64,000 bases of DNA from Companilactobacillus zhachilii (GCF_003606365.2 NZ_CP031933.2:2480001-2544000); one strand, 5' to 3'. Shown: positions 8,008 to 18,020, numbered from the stretch's first letter. The notes: generated from the sequence alone by a model not told the origin. Translations and numbers: made by a program.

Positions 8008-8862
8008 TTAAAAAATTGTTGTAATGATGGCTCCACTGACGATTAAAACTAAGCCAATGATAGTCAATGTTAATTCGTGACGACTCTTCTTTTCATGTAG
8101 AAAAATCATGCCACCGATTGTTGATAAAACAACTGATAACTGTGAAACGACGAAAGCTGAATTAACACCATTGTCTCTTACCGACAAAATATAAGTAATT
8201 GCTGCAATAGAAAAAATAAATCCAGCCATTAAACTTTGCCAACTTGTTTTATCTCTAAGAACTTGAGGTTGACGAGTAAAGATAATATATAAAAGAACCG
8301 CTACGACCATACCAACAGATTCTGGTAAGAATATTGCCAATCCTGACGATGTCATTGCTCTTGGAATTGAGTTATAAACCAAAAATCCAATCGTTGTCAG
8401 AACTAACATAATCAAGGTTCCGGTCTGTGTATTCTTTTGTTCACCTTTATCCTTCTTAGCAGTGAGAAAAACGCCAATTATCAAGAGTACAATACCGATA
8501 ATTCCAAAGACTTTAGCATTGACTGAAGCCCATTCACCGAATATCAACACCCCGATAAAAGCAGTTCCAATCAGCTGTAAACCGGTTGAAATCGGCATAG
8601 TTTGTGAAACTCCGATCGAGCGATAAGCGTTGTATTGGCCTAACTGTCCGATTATCCAAAAGCCACCGGCCAAAGCTGCTAATACAAAACTAGCGATGGA
8701 AATTGTTGGTCTCATGACCATGAAAACTACGATACTAACAATCAAGGTTCCAACTGCCGTTCCAAAAATTTGATTAATTGGTTTCCCATTTACCCTAGCA
8801 ACCGCTAATGGTAAGATTCCCCAAGCAATTGCAGGCAATAACATTAATACAATATTCATCAT
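8008..8862 (-). CDS. glcU: GlcU-family glucose uptake protein
   Basis: Non-PTS sugar permease with ten predicted membrane helices across 284 aa, the family length. It begins MMNIVLMLLPAIAWGILPL and contains the GQLGQYNAYRSIGVSQTMPISTG stretch typical of GlcU/RhaT proteins. Two consecutive ATGs start the gene after GGAAG. It is the first gene of glcU-gdh-flavodoxin (24-bp gap to gdh). Import of free glucose next to a glucose dehydrogenase suggests direct oxidation of glucose, possibly for NAD(P)H or gluconate supply. Function is assigned by family and context. Confidence 0.85.
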   Translation of the reverse strand: MMNIVLMLLPAIAWGILPLAVARVNGKPINQIFGTAVGTLIVSIVVFMVMRPTISIASFVLAALAGGFWIIGQLGQYNAYRSIGVSQTMPISTGLQLIGTAFIGVLIFGEWASVNAKVFGIIGIVLLIIGVFLTAKKDKGEQKNTQTGTLIMLVLTTIGFLVYNSIPRAMTSSGLAIFLPESVGMVVAVLLYIIFTRQPQVLRDKTSWQSLMAGFIFSIAAITYILSVRDNGVNSAFVVSQLSVVLSTIGGMIFLHEKKSRHELTLTIIGLVLIVSGAIITTIF

Positions 8863-8905
8863 TTACACTTCCATGTTTTTTATATCTCTCTCAAGCGATG
8901 AACAT

Positions 8906-8970
8906 AGTATAGAGCCGTTTCTTACATAAAAAAATTACTAGATACACATGGTAGTATACGTGAAATGTAT
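8906..8970 (-). promoter_or_regulatory. glcU-gdh promoter with LysR-type box, site 1
   Basis: Box ATACGTGAAATGTAT (8956-8970, ATAC-N7-GTAT) lies 48 bp from the -10 TATACT (minus strand, 8906-8911), counted from the GTATACTACC core. The flanking 40 bp resembles sites 2 and 3 at 11917 and 17688. No good -35 is seen, as expected for an activated promoter. Confidence 0.65.
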
Positions 8971-9013
8971 AGCTTCAGATTCGAGAATATTTGCTCAAAA
9001 TCAAGAATATAGA

Positions 9014-9172
9014 AAGTAAGACAAAACATGTTCTGCTTTCAAGTATTAAGTCAAACAGCCCCAGCAATCCTATTTTGGATTGCTGGGGCTGTTTGTTTTA
9101 AGCGGAAAAAGCTTTTTTGTTCCACATTTATGCTGCATATTTAAAGACAATATTAGTTTTGTACTAAAACTC
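9014..9172 (+). repeat. Family B repeat, copy B2 (full, forward)
   Basis: Same plan as B1, but the inner hairpin reads ACAGCCCCAGCAATCC / GGATTGCTGGGGCTGT, so both arms have changed together. It ends 9 bp before the stop codon of the acetyltransferase gene on the other strand. Confidence 0.75.
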
Positions 9173-9180
9173 GTTTTGCT

Positions 9181-9738
9181 TTATTTGATATATTTAATAA
9201 CCTTCGCTGGTACACCGACTGCGACAGCATTATCCGGGATATCCTTTGTAACCACTGCACCGGTTCCAATTATCGAATTTTCACCAATGGTGACTCCAGG
9301 AGCAACATTTACGCGTGCACCCAACCAGGCATTCTTTTTAATGTGAATCTCTTTTGTACTAATTGTTCTAATATTTTTTGGCTCATGATTATCAGTAAAT
9401 AATCCGACCCCTGGTCCCATCATTACTCCATCATCGATGGTAATTGTTCCAACGGACATCATGGTAAGATTGTGGTTTGCATATACATTTTTTCCAAGAA
9501 ATACACGATTAGCACAATCAATATACATTGGTGGAGTAAAAAATGTTCCATCATTCATTTGATTATTCAGCAATTCATTTTCAAGTTTTAATATTTTTCT
9601 CTTATTACTAGGTTTTGTGGTATTAATATCGAAACAAATATCGTTACATCGATCAATTTCGCCATGTACCTCTTTTTGGTATTGCTTATCACGAATATCA
9701 TATGATTGTCCATCACGTAATTTTTCAAATACACTCAT
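9181..9738 (-). CDS. maa: Sugar O-acetyltransferase (maltose/galactoside acetyltransferase type)
   Basis: Cytoplasmic acetyl-CoA-dependent acetylation of sugars. The 185-aa protein has the N-terminal Mac domain (MSVFEKLRDGQSYDIRD) and the hexapeptide left-handed beta-helix with repeats such as ITIDDGVMMGPGV and VTIGENSIIGTGAVV. The active-site His is in TDNHEP. It ends VGVPAKVIKYIK, as the family does. AGAGGAAAA precedes the ATG. It follows the cyclophilin-like gene with a 19-bp gap, so the two are probably cotranscribed. Confidence 0.9.
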   Translation of the reverse strand: MSVFEKLRDGQSYDIRDKQYQKEVHGEIDRCNDICFDINTTKPSNKRKILKLENELLNNQMNDGTFFTPPMYIDCANRVFLGKNVYANHNLTMMSVGTITIDDGVMMGPGVGLFTDNHEPKNIRTISTKEIHIKKNAWLGARVNVAPGVTIGENSIIGTGAVVTKDIPDNAVAVGVPAKVIKYIK

Positions 9739-9757
9739 AATTATTTTCCTCTTATTA

Positions 9758-10117
9758 CTATAACAACGTAATTTTAATGTCTATTGTTTCAGGACCATTA
9801 ATTAATACTTCAATCAGCGAGGAATCGACAATCCGTCCAATTTCAATAACTGAATACGGTGAAATATTTAAATCTGCAAAATTTAATGAAAAAGCGTTAC
9901 TTCCCGCAAAGTAATAAATATATCCTGGTTGGACGTGACTAGTTCCATTCGCTGTAGCTTTGATACTTTTAGGCAAAGAATTATAATACTCATTTGAACC
10001 GCTTCGGTTTAACTTTAAATTTAAAGGTAACTGTTCTTGGATTTCATTTGAAACTTTTGACTCTTCTAATTCGGCTAAATATAATTTGCCTTGAACTTCA
10101 ATACTTATTTTCTTCAT
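9758..10117 (-). CDS. Cyclophilin-like fold protein
   Basis: 119-aa protein resembling the cyclophilin-like domain family: a beta-rich N terminus (ISIEVQGKLYLAELEESK), a central LPLNLKL, and the YIYYFAGSNAFSLNF segment followed by VIEIGRIVD. These proteins share the cyclophilin barrel but lack proline-isomerase residues, and their role is unknown. Neither signal peptide nor membrane segment is seen. It stands first in a two-gene unit with the acetyltransferase. Confidence 0.7.
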   Translation of the reverse strand: MKKISIEVQGKLYLAELEESKVSNEIQEQLPLNLKLNRSGSNEYYNSLPKSIKATANGTSHVQPGYIYYFAGSNAFSLNFADLNISPYSVIEIGRIVDSSLIEVLINGPETIDIKITLL

Positions 10118-10265
10118 AATATTTTATCCTCAAGATTTTTTATTATTACTAGTTCTCTCAAGCATTAAAAAATCTTAGCCACTTTAACCAAAAACAAATT
10201 ACAGTTTCGTAACGTGGATTTTTCATTTTATTTCAACTCAAATTTATCATGCATAATTCTTTGAT

Positions 10266-10913
10266 CTAATAAACTGGTCTGTTTTCACCTTGCGTGTCAG
10301 CATCAGCGATACCAACTGAATCATTCTTCAAATAATCTGGGTCAGCAACGATTTTCACGATTACATCTGCCATGCTTTGACGAGATCCAGAAACTCCAAG
10401 GTACTGTTCATTCTTATGTGTGATTGTATATTTAACTTCGTCACGATCATTCAACCATGGGAAACGCAAGGTTGTATATACTAAACCTGATTCTTCAAGT
10501 AACTTATCGGCATTAATTGCCGCATCCAAGCCCCATTTAACCTGGCTGTAATTCCAACGACCATATTCGCCAGGAACTTCGTTATATAGACCCAACAAAC
10601 TTGATTCAATAACACGTTCAACATTATTTTCCTTCATAGCCTTAACAACGTTCTTAGTCATTACGTTGTTATCATCATGGTCAACAAATGAAATATAAAC
10701 AATATCCTGACCTTTCATTGCATTATTAACTGCTTCAAAATTATTGACGTCACCATCAATCAAAGTAACGTTCTTGTTTGAGTCCAGTTCAGCTAAACGA
10801 CTGCTATTACGTAAAAATAGTGTCAATTCAACATCTGGTTGTTCTTTTAAAATTCGATCTTCAACGATTCTTGCGATTTGTCCATTTGCACCTAGTACTA
10901 AAACTTTTTTCAT
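10266..10913 (-). CDS. NAD(P)-binding atypical SDR (NmrA-like), copy 1
   Basis: Predicted NAD(P)H-binding reductase or redox sensor of 215 aa. The N terminus reads MKKVLVLGANGQIAR, a Rossmann GxxGxxx motif. No canonical YxxxK is obvious in the expected place, typical of NmrA-like atypical SDRs. A frame starting at 10958 exists, but GGAGAG lies just before ATG 10913. It is 64 bp downstream of the aldo-keto reductase on the same strand, likely in one transcript under LysR-type site 2. A clear paralogue lies at 26943-27587. Confidence 0.8.
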   Translation of the reverse strand: MKKVLVLGANGQIARIVEDRILKEQPDVELTLFLRNSSRLAELDSNKNVTLIDGDVNNFEAVNNAMKGQDIVYISFVDHDDNNVMTKNVVKAMKENNVERVIESSLLGLYNEVPGEYGRWNYSQVKWGLDAAINADKLLEESGLVYTTLRFPWLNDRDEVKYTITHKNEQYLGVSGSRQSMADVIVKIVADPDYLKNDSVGIADADTQGENRPVY

Positions 10914-10977
10914 TTTTATCTCTCCAATTATTTTTAATTTAAAATACAACTTCAACATTGCATACTTTTCTTCATTA

Positions 10978-11841
<864 letters not shown>

Positions 11842-11868
11842 TTACCTCTACGTTTGATTTATGAGTTC

Positions 11869-11935
11869 ATTATATGTGGATACTGGATACTTGAAAATTA
11901 CCAGATAAACATGCTACTATACGCCTGACGTATAG
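11869..11935 (-). promoter_or_regulatory. Aldo-keto reductase promoter with LysR-type box, site 2
   Basis: CTATACGCCTGACGTATAG (11917-11935) has perfect 7-bp arms. On the minus strand TTTTCA (11892-11897), 17 bp, TATAAT (11869-11874) form the promoter. The box-to--10 distance is again 48 bp. The box ends 20 bp before the LysR ATG at 11956, so it may also autoregulate that gene. Confidence 0.75.
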
Positions 11936-11955
11936 CAGTATTATGAGGTGATTTT

Positions 11956-12816
11956 ATGATTGAGAACTATTTACTTGAGGAATTAGTTACATTTAGCAAA
12001 TATGGGACTCTAGCAGCTACGGCTGAGAAATTGATGGTGACACAACCAACCGTAACCCGTGGTATGCAAAAGCTTGAGGATGAATTGAATGTTAAAATAT
12101 TTGATCGTCAACCAAACCACATTTACTTGACCAAAACGGGAATCTTAGCAGCTAAGGAGGCACAAAAGGTTCTGAACCAAAACCGCAGTTTTATTCAGAC
12201 AATCCAGGCCTATGAAGCTAGTCACACTACTATAAAGGTTGGTTCTGTTGCTCCTGGTCCAATAATCATGCTACATTCAACAACTGACATTCCTGATAAC
12301 GTTGTAGTTAACGATGGTTTACTACAACAAAGTGACATTATTGGAAACTTAGAGAACCGAAGCTTTTCTGCAATTTTGAGTGACAAAGAAATCATGACTG
12401 ATTCAATTGAATCTCGTTTTATCGGTAGTGAGCAGTTGTCAGTTAACCTAGATAAATTCACTTACCTAGCCAACAAGAATTCCGTAAAATTTAAAGAATT
12501 AAAGGGAATGAGTTTTATTGTCATCAGCGATATCGGTATTTGGAAACAAATTATTCAAGATAATATTCCCGATGCTAAATTTTTATATCAGGAACAATAT
12601 GATGCTTTTCAGGAAATTACACAATATTCTAACTTCCCTTATTTCAGTACCAACATTTCCAAAAGCAGTGATCATTTACCTGCCCAAGACGATGACCGTG
12701 TAAAAATACCAATCAGTGATGATGCTAGTAAAATGGACTTTTATGTTTCCTATTTAAAGAGCCAAAAATCTAAAGTTACTCCTTTGATAAAACTCATTTC
12801 AAAAACTTGGAAATAG
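11956..12816 (+). CDS. LysR-family transcriptional regulator
   Basis: DNA-binding regulator of 286 aa. The winged HTH occupies residues 1-62 (TLAATAEKLMVTQPTVTRGMQKLEDEL is the recognition region) with the usual FDR and LTKTG turns, followed by a periplasmic-binding-like effector domain. It is divergent from the aldo-keto reductase; a palindromic ATAC-N7-GTAT box lies between them and two relatives lie before glcU-gdh and the MFS gene at 17548. It is therefore the best candidate controller of all three units. The effector is unknown; a carbonyl or redox signal would fit the neighbours. Confidence 0.88.
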   Translation: MIENYLLEELVTFSKYGTLAATAEKLMVTQPTVTRGMQKLEDELNVKIFDRQPNHIYLTKTGILAAKEAQKVLNQNRSFIQTIQAYEASHTTIKVGSVAPGPIIMLHSTTDIPDNVVVNDGLLQQSDIIGNLENRSFSAILSDKEIMTDSIESRFIGSEQLSVNLDKFTYLANKNSVKFKELKGMSFIVISDIGIWKQIIQDNIPDAKFLYQEQYDAFQEITQYSNFPYFSTNISKSSDHLPAQDDDRVKIPISDDASKMDFYVSYLKSQKSKVTPLIKLISKTWK

Positions 12817-12875
12817 GTTGTTATTTTCTTTAAGAATCTTGAGTATCCTGGGGGAGCTAAAAATCAAAAGACAAG

Positions 12876-12989
12876 CTTGGGACAAAACATAGCTTTTTCC
12901 GCTTAAAACAAATGGCGCCAGTAATCCAAAATCAGATTACTGGCGCCATTTGCCTTAATGCTCGAATGAACCTATTTTGTTCCACTCTC
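12876..12989 (-). repeat. Family B repeat, copy B3 (reverse, lacks tail)
   Basis: Inner hairpin AATGGCGCCAGTAATCC / GGATTACTGGCGCCATT class, outer arms GGGACAAAACAT and ATTTTGTTCCAC. It sits between the LysR gene and the converging CMD gene. Confidence 0.75.
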
Positions 12990-13048
12990 GTCGTTTTTTA
13001 TCTTTCATCTGAATTACTGGATAACTTTTGTTATTGTTTCCAATATAC

Positions 13049-13807
13049 TTAATCCTTATCTTCAGGAATAACTTCATTCAACAAATTCAATGCAGTTAAC
13101 GTCCGTGGATATCCAATGAATGGTAATAAAACTGTAATCGTATCGATTAACTTTTGCTTGTCATTACCCACGTTTTTATTAGCAGCAATATGTCCTTTTA
13201 CCTGTGGATCGGCCCCACCCATCGAAACTAACATTGCAAATGTTAATAACTCTCGAGTCTTATCGTCCAACCCGTTACGGGTATAAAAGTCACCAAAACA
13301 GTTATCAGCTAAGAAGGTTGCAAAATGCTTCTGATTTTCTGGTGCATTCGTCAGCATATTATCAACTGTCCCACCGACAATACGGCGAACTGTCTTTAAA
13401 CCCTCGTCCATTCTTGAATCGGGCGTTGTAGTACTTTGGGGTTCGAGTGGCACTGAAATACCCTTTTCGGCAAACACTTCATTAGTACCATTTAAGAAAT
13501 CAAAGACTTTCCCTAAGCCAACGTATGGAACGGCTTGATAAACAATCTCCTTAATTTCAACTGGTGTTACTCCAACATTAAGTGCTGCCGTCAACATTGC
13601 TTTGTATTCATTGAGACATTGCATCGCAATCAATGAGGCTAGAGTTACCTTCAAACGTAACTTTGTCTCAATTTGGATGTGTTGCAAAACCTCGTCAAAC
13701 GCAAAATTGTCAAAAATATCAATAAACTCTGGATCAGTCTTCTTTAAAGTTGAGACATGATTAGGAAACATCACATCATGATTTTGTTGTGCATTTTTAT
13801 TTGGCAT
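13049..13807 (-). CDS. Carboxymuconolactone decarboxylase (CMD) family protein, two domains
   Basis: 252-aa protein with two CMD/AhpD-like helical domains, roughly residues 45-115 and 165-245. Domain 1 shows RLKVTLASLIAMQCLNEYKAML and VGVTPVEIKEIVYQ; domain 2 shows RELLTFAMLVSMGGADPQVKGHI. Domain 1 has only one Cys where AhpD has CxxC, so peroxidase-type chemistry is doubtful. GAGGGAG precedes the ATG. It follows the alcohol dehydrogenase gene by 32 bp and is probably cotranscribed. A role in carbonyl or oxidative detoxification is inferred from context. Confidence 0.8.
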   Translation of the reverse strand: MPNKNAQQNHDVMFPNHVSTLKKTDPEFIDIFDNFAFDEVLQHIQIETKLRLKVTLASLIAMQCLNEYKAMLTAALNVGVTPVEIKEIVYQAVPYVGLGKVFDFLNGTNEVFAEKGISVPLEPQSTTTPDSRMDEGLKTVRRIVGGTVDNMLTNAPENQKHFATFLADNCFGDFYTRNGLDDKTRELLTFAMLVSMGGADPQVKGHIAANKNVGNDKQKLIDTITVLLPFIGYPRTLTALNLLNEVIPEDKD

Positions 13808-13839
13808 ATTAATAACTCCCTCATATTAATTGATAAATT

Positions 13840-14886
13840 TTATTTCAAGGTCGACATATCAATGACGTAACGATAGTGAACTTTACTATCAAGAATGTTT
13901 TGATAAGCTTCTGGTACATCAGCGATTCCAATCATTTCAATTTGAGGTTTCACATCATTTTCAGCTGCAAAGTTCAACATTTCTTGAGTCATAGCAATGC
14001 CGCCAACATTTGAAGCAGTCAAGTTAGCCTGATTACCAAAAATTGAGAATAAGTTAAAATGAATTTCATCACTAGGAATTCCCACATAACAAAATACCCC
14101 GTTGAATTTCAATAATGGCATATAATTATTCAAATCCAAATTAACCGCCACCGTATTCAAAATAAAATCAAATTGACCAACTAGAGGCTGGAAATCTTCA
14201 GGATCCTTTAGAATTTCATAACTACTTGCACCAAACTTTTCAGCTTCATCACGCTTGCTTTCTGAGTGACCAAAGACAGTGACATCAGCACCCATTTTGG
14301 CAGCAAATTGAACGGCGATGTGACCTAAACCACCTAATCCGATAACAGCAACTTTGCTACCTTTACCAATATTATATTGTTTCAAAGGGTTATATGTTGT
14401 AATACCAGCACATAATAGTGGCGCAGCATCAGCTAATGACAATTCATCAGGAATATGTAGTACAAAGTGGTCTTTAACAACGATAGCTTGTGAATATCCA
14501 CCTTGTGTAATGGTTCCATCATAATCTTTTGAATCAAAGACAATCACAGTACCCTTTTCACAAAATTGTTCTTGTCCAGCCTTGCAAGCAGCACACTTAC
14601 CACAAGAATTAACGAAACACCCCACACCGACACGGTCTCCAGGTTTGAAGTTTTTAACATTCTTACCAACCGCGGAGACGATTCCAGAAATTTCATGACC
14701 AGGTACCATTGGAAAATGTGCACCTTGCCACTGAACCATGCTGACATCACTATGACAAATACCACAATATTTAATATCGATGGCAACGTCATCAGGATGC
14801 AAATCACGGCGTTCAATCACAGTTTGATTAAAGGATGCAAAATCACCTTTAGTCTTTGCTTCTAATGCTTTTACTTCTTTTGACAT
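13840..14886 (-). CDS. Zinc-dependent alcohol dehydrogenase (YahK/CAD-like)
   Basis: NADP-dependent medium-chain reductase acting on aldehydes or alcohols. Catalytic zinc ligands are in CGICHSD and PGHE; the four structural-zinc cysteines fall in SCGKCAACKAGQEQFC. The cofactor motif is GLGGLGH. The length of 348 aa is typical of the cinnamyl-alcohol-dehydrogenase-like group. AGAGGAAAA precedes the ATG. It lies downstream of SDR and MerR genes on the same strand, with a 137-bp gap that may hold its own promoter (TATTAT-like -10), so MerR control is plausible. Confidence 0.9.
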   Translation of the reverse strand: MSKEVKALEAKTKGDFASFNQTVIERRDLHPDDVAIDIKYCGICHSDVSMVQWQGAHFPMVPGHEISGIVSAVGKNVKNFKPGDRVGVGCFVNSCGKCAACKAGQEQFCEKGTVIVFDSKDYDGTITQGGYSQAIVVKDHFVLHIPDELSLADAAPLLCAGITTYNPLKQYNIGKGSKVAVIGLGGLGHIAVQFAAKMGADVTVFGHSESKRDEAEKFGASSYEILKDPEDFQPLVGQFDFILNTVAVNLDLNNYMPLLKFNGVFCYVGIPSDEIHFNLFSIFGNQANLTASNVGGIAMTQEMLNFAAENDVKPQIEMIGIADVPEAYQNILDSKVHYRYVIDMSTLK

Positions 14887-15023
14887 TTAATTTTTTCCTC
14901 TTTTTAAAATCCTAATTATTTATAATACATCTGCGAATATAGTTAGAATGTATGTCCAAAAGCTATCAAATCAACCAATATATCAGATAACTGTCGAACT
15001 ATATTATTGATATTGATTAGTTT

Positions 15024-15416
15024 TTAATCCTTACGCTCTATCTCACGTAATTCTTTTTCAGTATCCAAAACATGATCATAAAAATGGTTCAGTTTGTAAT
15101 TTAGATGGTCAATCGCAGCCTGTAAATCATCACGCTTTTCTTCCATAACACTTAATTGTTCTTGTAAAAGTTCTTTTTGTTCCTTATTATTGTCTTCTTC
15201 AGCGTCAAATAATTCGATAAAATGACGCAAATTTTCAATACTCATTCCAGCCGCTCGCATTTGGGTTGCAAAACGAATTCGACGTAAGATTCGTTCATCA
15301 ATATCGCGGTTACCAATTTCAGTCCGTTCAATCGGTGGAATCAAAGATTCCTTTTCATAATAACGAATGGTTGCCGCTGATACTCCTGCACGTTTACTAG
15401 CTTCTTTGATATTCAT
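15024..15416 (-). CDS. MerR-family transcriptional regulator
   Basis: 130-aa regulator: winged HTH at residues 1-70 (MNIKEASKRAGVSAATIRYYEK is diagnostic), then a long coiled coil at about 75-118 for dimerisation. The C terminus lacks the cysteines of metal-sensing MerR proteins, pointing to the AdhR/NmlR-like group that responds to aldehydes or other small organics. AGAGGATT precedes the ATG. It is 11 bp downstream of the SDR gene and upstream of the alcohol dehydrogenase on the same strand. Confidence 0.88.
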   Translation of the reverse strand: MNIKEASKRAGVSAATIRYYEKESLIPPIERTEIGNRDIDERILRRIRFATQMRAAGMSIENLRHFIELFDAEEDNNKEQKELLQEQLSVMEEKRDDLQAAIDHLNYKLNHFYDHVLDTEKELREIERKD

Positions 15417-15427
15417 AGTTAATCCTC

Positions 15428-16267
15428 TTACTTTTCATCGACTGGAAAATCTGTTGAAGCAGCCAATTCAGTTTCGCTCTTATATTCAGCAACACGTGTT
15501 TCAAGACGTTCAATCGTGTTCTTCAAGGCTTCTGAACCTAAAACCATATGTAATGGGGCTGGGGTTTGGTCAGCACTTTCGATAATTCTGGAAGCCATTC
15601 TCTTAGGATCTCCAGGTGCTAATCCATTAGCTGGATCAAGCATCTTCATAAAGGCATGTGTGGGACCATCATAAGCAGGAATTGGATCAGCTACTTTGGC
15701 ACTGCCATATCTAAATTCAGTTCTTGCTCCACCAGGTTCAACAATCGTCAAGCCAATATTAAATTGAGCCACCTCTTGAGCAACCGCCTCACAGAATCCT
15801 TCAATACCAAACTTTGCAGCATGATACATTGAATTACCTGGATAGGCGACTTGACCACCATATGAAGATATTTGAATAATTCGACCACTATTTTGTTGAC
15901 GCATATAAGGTAATATTGAACGAATCATTTGAATCGAACCAGTTAAATCAGTTGCAATAATTTTATCTACTTGCTCATCACTTAATTCTTCAGCAGCTCC
16001 AAATAATCCATAGCCCGCATTATTAACTAGTACATCAATTTTATGCTCACTTGCCACTTTATTTACTAAAGTATGGATTGCCGGAACATCTGTTACATCC
16101 AACTTTTCACTAATGAAAGTATCCGGATATTGTTCAATCAAATCTTGAATCTTTGCAAAATTACGAACAGTTCCAATAACTGTGTCACCTTTTTCCAACA
16201 GTTGGGTCGTTAGCGCATGCCCAAATCCACTACTTACACCTGTAATTAACCATGTTTTTTTTGTCAT
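15428..16267 (-). CDS. Short-chain dehydrogenase/reductase
   Basis: Classical SDR oxidoreductase of 279 aa. TGVSSGFG nucleotide motif near residue 9, NNAG at about 82, catalytic Ser in ISSYGG and YHAAK for the Tyr-Lys pair. A longer frame reaches 16282, but its ATG overlaps the ribosome site GGGAG; ATG 16267 is spaced correctly. It is the first of a run SDR-MerR-ADH-CMD on the minus strand. The substrate cannot be read from sequence; the long C-terminal part (GPTHAFMKMLDPANG) matches the retinol-dehydrogenase-like group common in firmicutes. Confidence 0.85.
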   Translation of the reverse strand: MTKKTWLITGVSSGFGHALTTQLLEKGDTVIGTVRNFAKIQDLIEQYPDTFISEKLDVTDVPAIHTLVNKVASEHKIDVLVNNAGYGLFGAAEELSDEQVDKIIATDLTGSIQMIRSILPYMRQQNSGRIIQISSYGGQVAYPGNSMYHAAKFGIEGFCEAVAQEVAQFNIGLTIVEPGGARTEFRYGSAKVADPIPAYDGPTHAFMKMLDPANGLAPGDPKRMASRIIESADQTPAPLHMVLGSEALKNTIERLETRVAEYKSETELAASTDFPVDEK

Positions 16268-16360
16268 TTTATATACTCCCATTTATTTACTTAAATCTCG
16301 ATTGCAAAATCATTTTATGCCCTTGCAGTAACTTCAAGGCAAGAGTTTTTACTAACTTTT

Positions 16361-17548
16361 TTACACTTCATCAAGTGTCCGCCTATGGAATCTTTTGAAT
16401 CCTACCAGAAGTAGGACAACCATGACAGCAATAATTAAGTAAGCGATGGTATTCATCCAGAAAATACTACGCAATTGTTTTATTTTAAATACTGACTGTA
16501 ATAACAACGCTGTGTAAGGTGCCAAGGATCCAGCTAAATTGTATGACATCAAAATAAACGAAGTTGCCCAAGGGTTTCCTTTTCCACCCATATTAACGAT
16601 ATTCAAAGCCCAAGGAATATAGAGTCTGAAACCTAATCCAGTTAAAAAGCCACCTAGAATGGTCAATACCGTTGTATTTGACAAAGCAATCAGTGCCATT
16701 GCTATGGCCAAAGAACCGAACCCAAACACAATCACATAATTTTTTACCAAATCATATAATTTACCGAAAATTGCTCCACCAGTCATAGAACCCAAGCTCA
16801 AAGCCAAAATGACGTAACTGGCAGAAGTTGTCGTCCCATAGCCACTATTGACCATCAACGTTGGTACCTTGATACCCATAATCATGTAAAGTGACACAAC
16901 TATAAATGTCAAAATCAATAGACTAATTAATCTTCCATTAAACAATGGTACTTTGGGCAAATCTTTCTCAGTTTCAACGTTATTTTTCACTGTTGGTATC
17001 TTAGGAACAAATAGCATAAAGAAAACTAGTGCGGGAATAGTAATCAAGTAAGCCCAAAACGATGCATGCCATCCTAGATTCATTAATTGACCGGCGATAA
17101 ATGTTACCAAAACACCGCCCAAGCCTTCGAAAATACTTTGAAAACCAATTAATTTTGACCGCTCTTGCCCACCATAGAAGGAACTTATAATCGTTACTAA
17201 TAACGAATTAAATAAACCAACACCCAAGCCAAATGCTGCTCGTGAAATCAATATTAAGCCAAAGCTATTAGTAAAAACTGGTGTCAATCCAGCAACTGCA
17301 GTAATTGTAACTCCCAACATAACGGTTTGCTTCAAACCAATTTTCTGAGCTACCCAACCACTGAACAATATAGATAGCATCAGAAAAAATGATGGAATCG
17401 TTGTTAATAACTCAACCTGTGACAATGGTATCGTAGGAAAAGCCCTAGCCAGTGCAGGAATATTGGCATTGATAGCTGGTGCCGACGCCGTAATCACCGA
17501 AACTAATAAAATAGAAAACTTTGTTAATCTGTTACTTACCTTTTGCAT
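16361..17548 (-). CDS. MFS transporter (12 TM)
   Basis: Major facilitator of 395 aa with twelve predicted helices. The loop 2-3 motif (SGWVAQKIGLKQT) and RAAFGLGVGLFN are visible, with a cytoplasmic central loop PTVKNNVETEKDLPK near residue 190. AGGAG precedes the ATG. The promoter carries LysR-type site 3, so it probably belongs to the same regulon as glcU-gdh and the aldo-keto reductase. Whether it exports a toxic compound or imports a substrate is unknown. It is separated from the SDR gene by 93 bp without a clear terminator. Confidence 0.85.
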   Translation of the reverse strand: MQKVSNRLTKFSILLVSVITASAPAINANIPALARAFPTIPLSQVELLTTIPSFFLMLSILFSGWVAQKIGLKQTVMLGVTITAVAGLTPVFTNSFGLILISRAAFGLGVGLFNSLLVTIISSFYGGQERSKLIGFQSIFEGLGGVLVTFIAGQLMNLGWHASFWAYLITIPALVFFMLFVPKIPTVKNNVETEKDLPKVPLFNGRLISLLILTFIVVSLYMIMGIKVPTLMVNSGYGTTTSASYVILALSLGSMTGGAIFGKLYDLVKNYVIVFGFGSLAIAMALIALSNTTVLTILGGFLTGLGFRLYIPWALNIVNMGGKGNPWATSFILMSYNLAGSLAPYTALLLQSVFKIKQLRSIFWMNTIAYLIIAVMVVLLLVGFKRFHRRTLDEV

Positions 17549-17640
17549 AATTAAATAACTCCTAGTCTAATGTACTGTAAAATTCTATTACCCATATAAA
17601 TCTGAAAGAACATTTGTCCATCCCTTAATCTATGTAAAGA

Positions 17641-17710
17641 AGTATAGGTTCTAACTATAAAAAGAAAAATTACTACTTGAGCAAGGTAGTATACGTTGCA
17701 AGCAATGTAC
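17641..17710 (-). promoter_or_regulatory. MFS promoter with LysR-type box, site 3
   Basis: GTATACGTTGC (17690-17700) with GCAATGTAC (17702-17710) forms an imperfect dyad. The -10 TATACT (minus strand, 17641-17646) is again 48 bp from the GTATACTACC core. The 30 bp between them is largely the same as at site 1 (both contain AGTAATTTTT). Confidence 0.65.
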
Positions 17711-17734
17711 TTAATTACACATACTTTTACAGAA

Positions 17735-17784
17735 AAAATAAGGTTCACGAAGCCTATGCTTCTTGGCTTCGTGAACCTTATTTT
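17735..17784. terminator. Bidirectional terminator, 20-bp perfect stem
   Basis: AAAATAAGGTTCACGAAGCC (17735-17754) and its exact complement (17765-17784) around a 10-nt loop. It insulates the MFS promoter from transcripts arriving from the right. Confidence 0.85.
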
Positions 17785-17928
17785 CAAAAATGTGACAGAT
17801 TTCCTAATCCATTTTTAAATTAGAGAAAGAACCGGTATTTTCTATAAAAAGTCTATCTTATGTTGTTTGAAAATTCATTTTTTCTCGATGAAATATAATT
17901 AATATTGATAAGATATACGCAGTCTTAA

Positions 17929-18016
17929 TTGCTGACAACCTCTTTGAACAAGAAAAACGTTGATACATACTTCCTAGAATACGATTCCAAACGTACCGGT
18001 AGTTTTGCACCATTAG
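17929..18016 (+). pseudogene. Degraded fragment of the metE-like gene
   Basis: About 88 bp match bases 5950-6036 inside the metE-like gene with four substitutions and one inserted A (frameshift in GAAAAACG). No flanking part of the gene is present. It lies between two terminator hairpins with no ribosome site. It is a relic of a duplication or recombination event 12 kb from the intact gene. Confidence 0.85.
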
Positions 18017-18020
18017 ATCC

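Noticed and set aside
17551..17787. Minus-strand open frame of 78 codons
   Set aside because: It starts inside a perfect terminator stem and covers the MFS promoter and operator.
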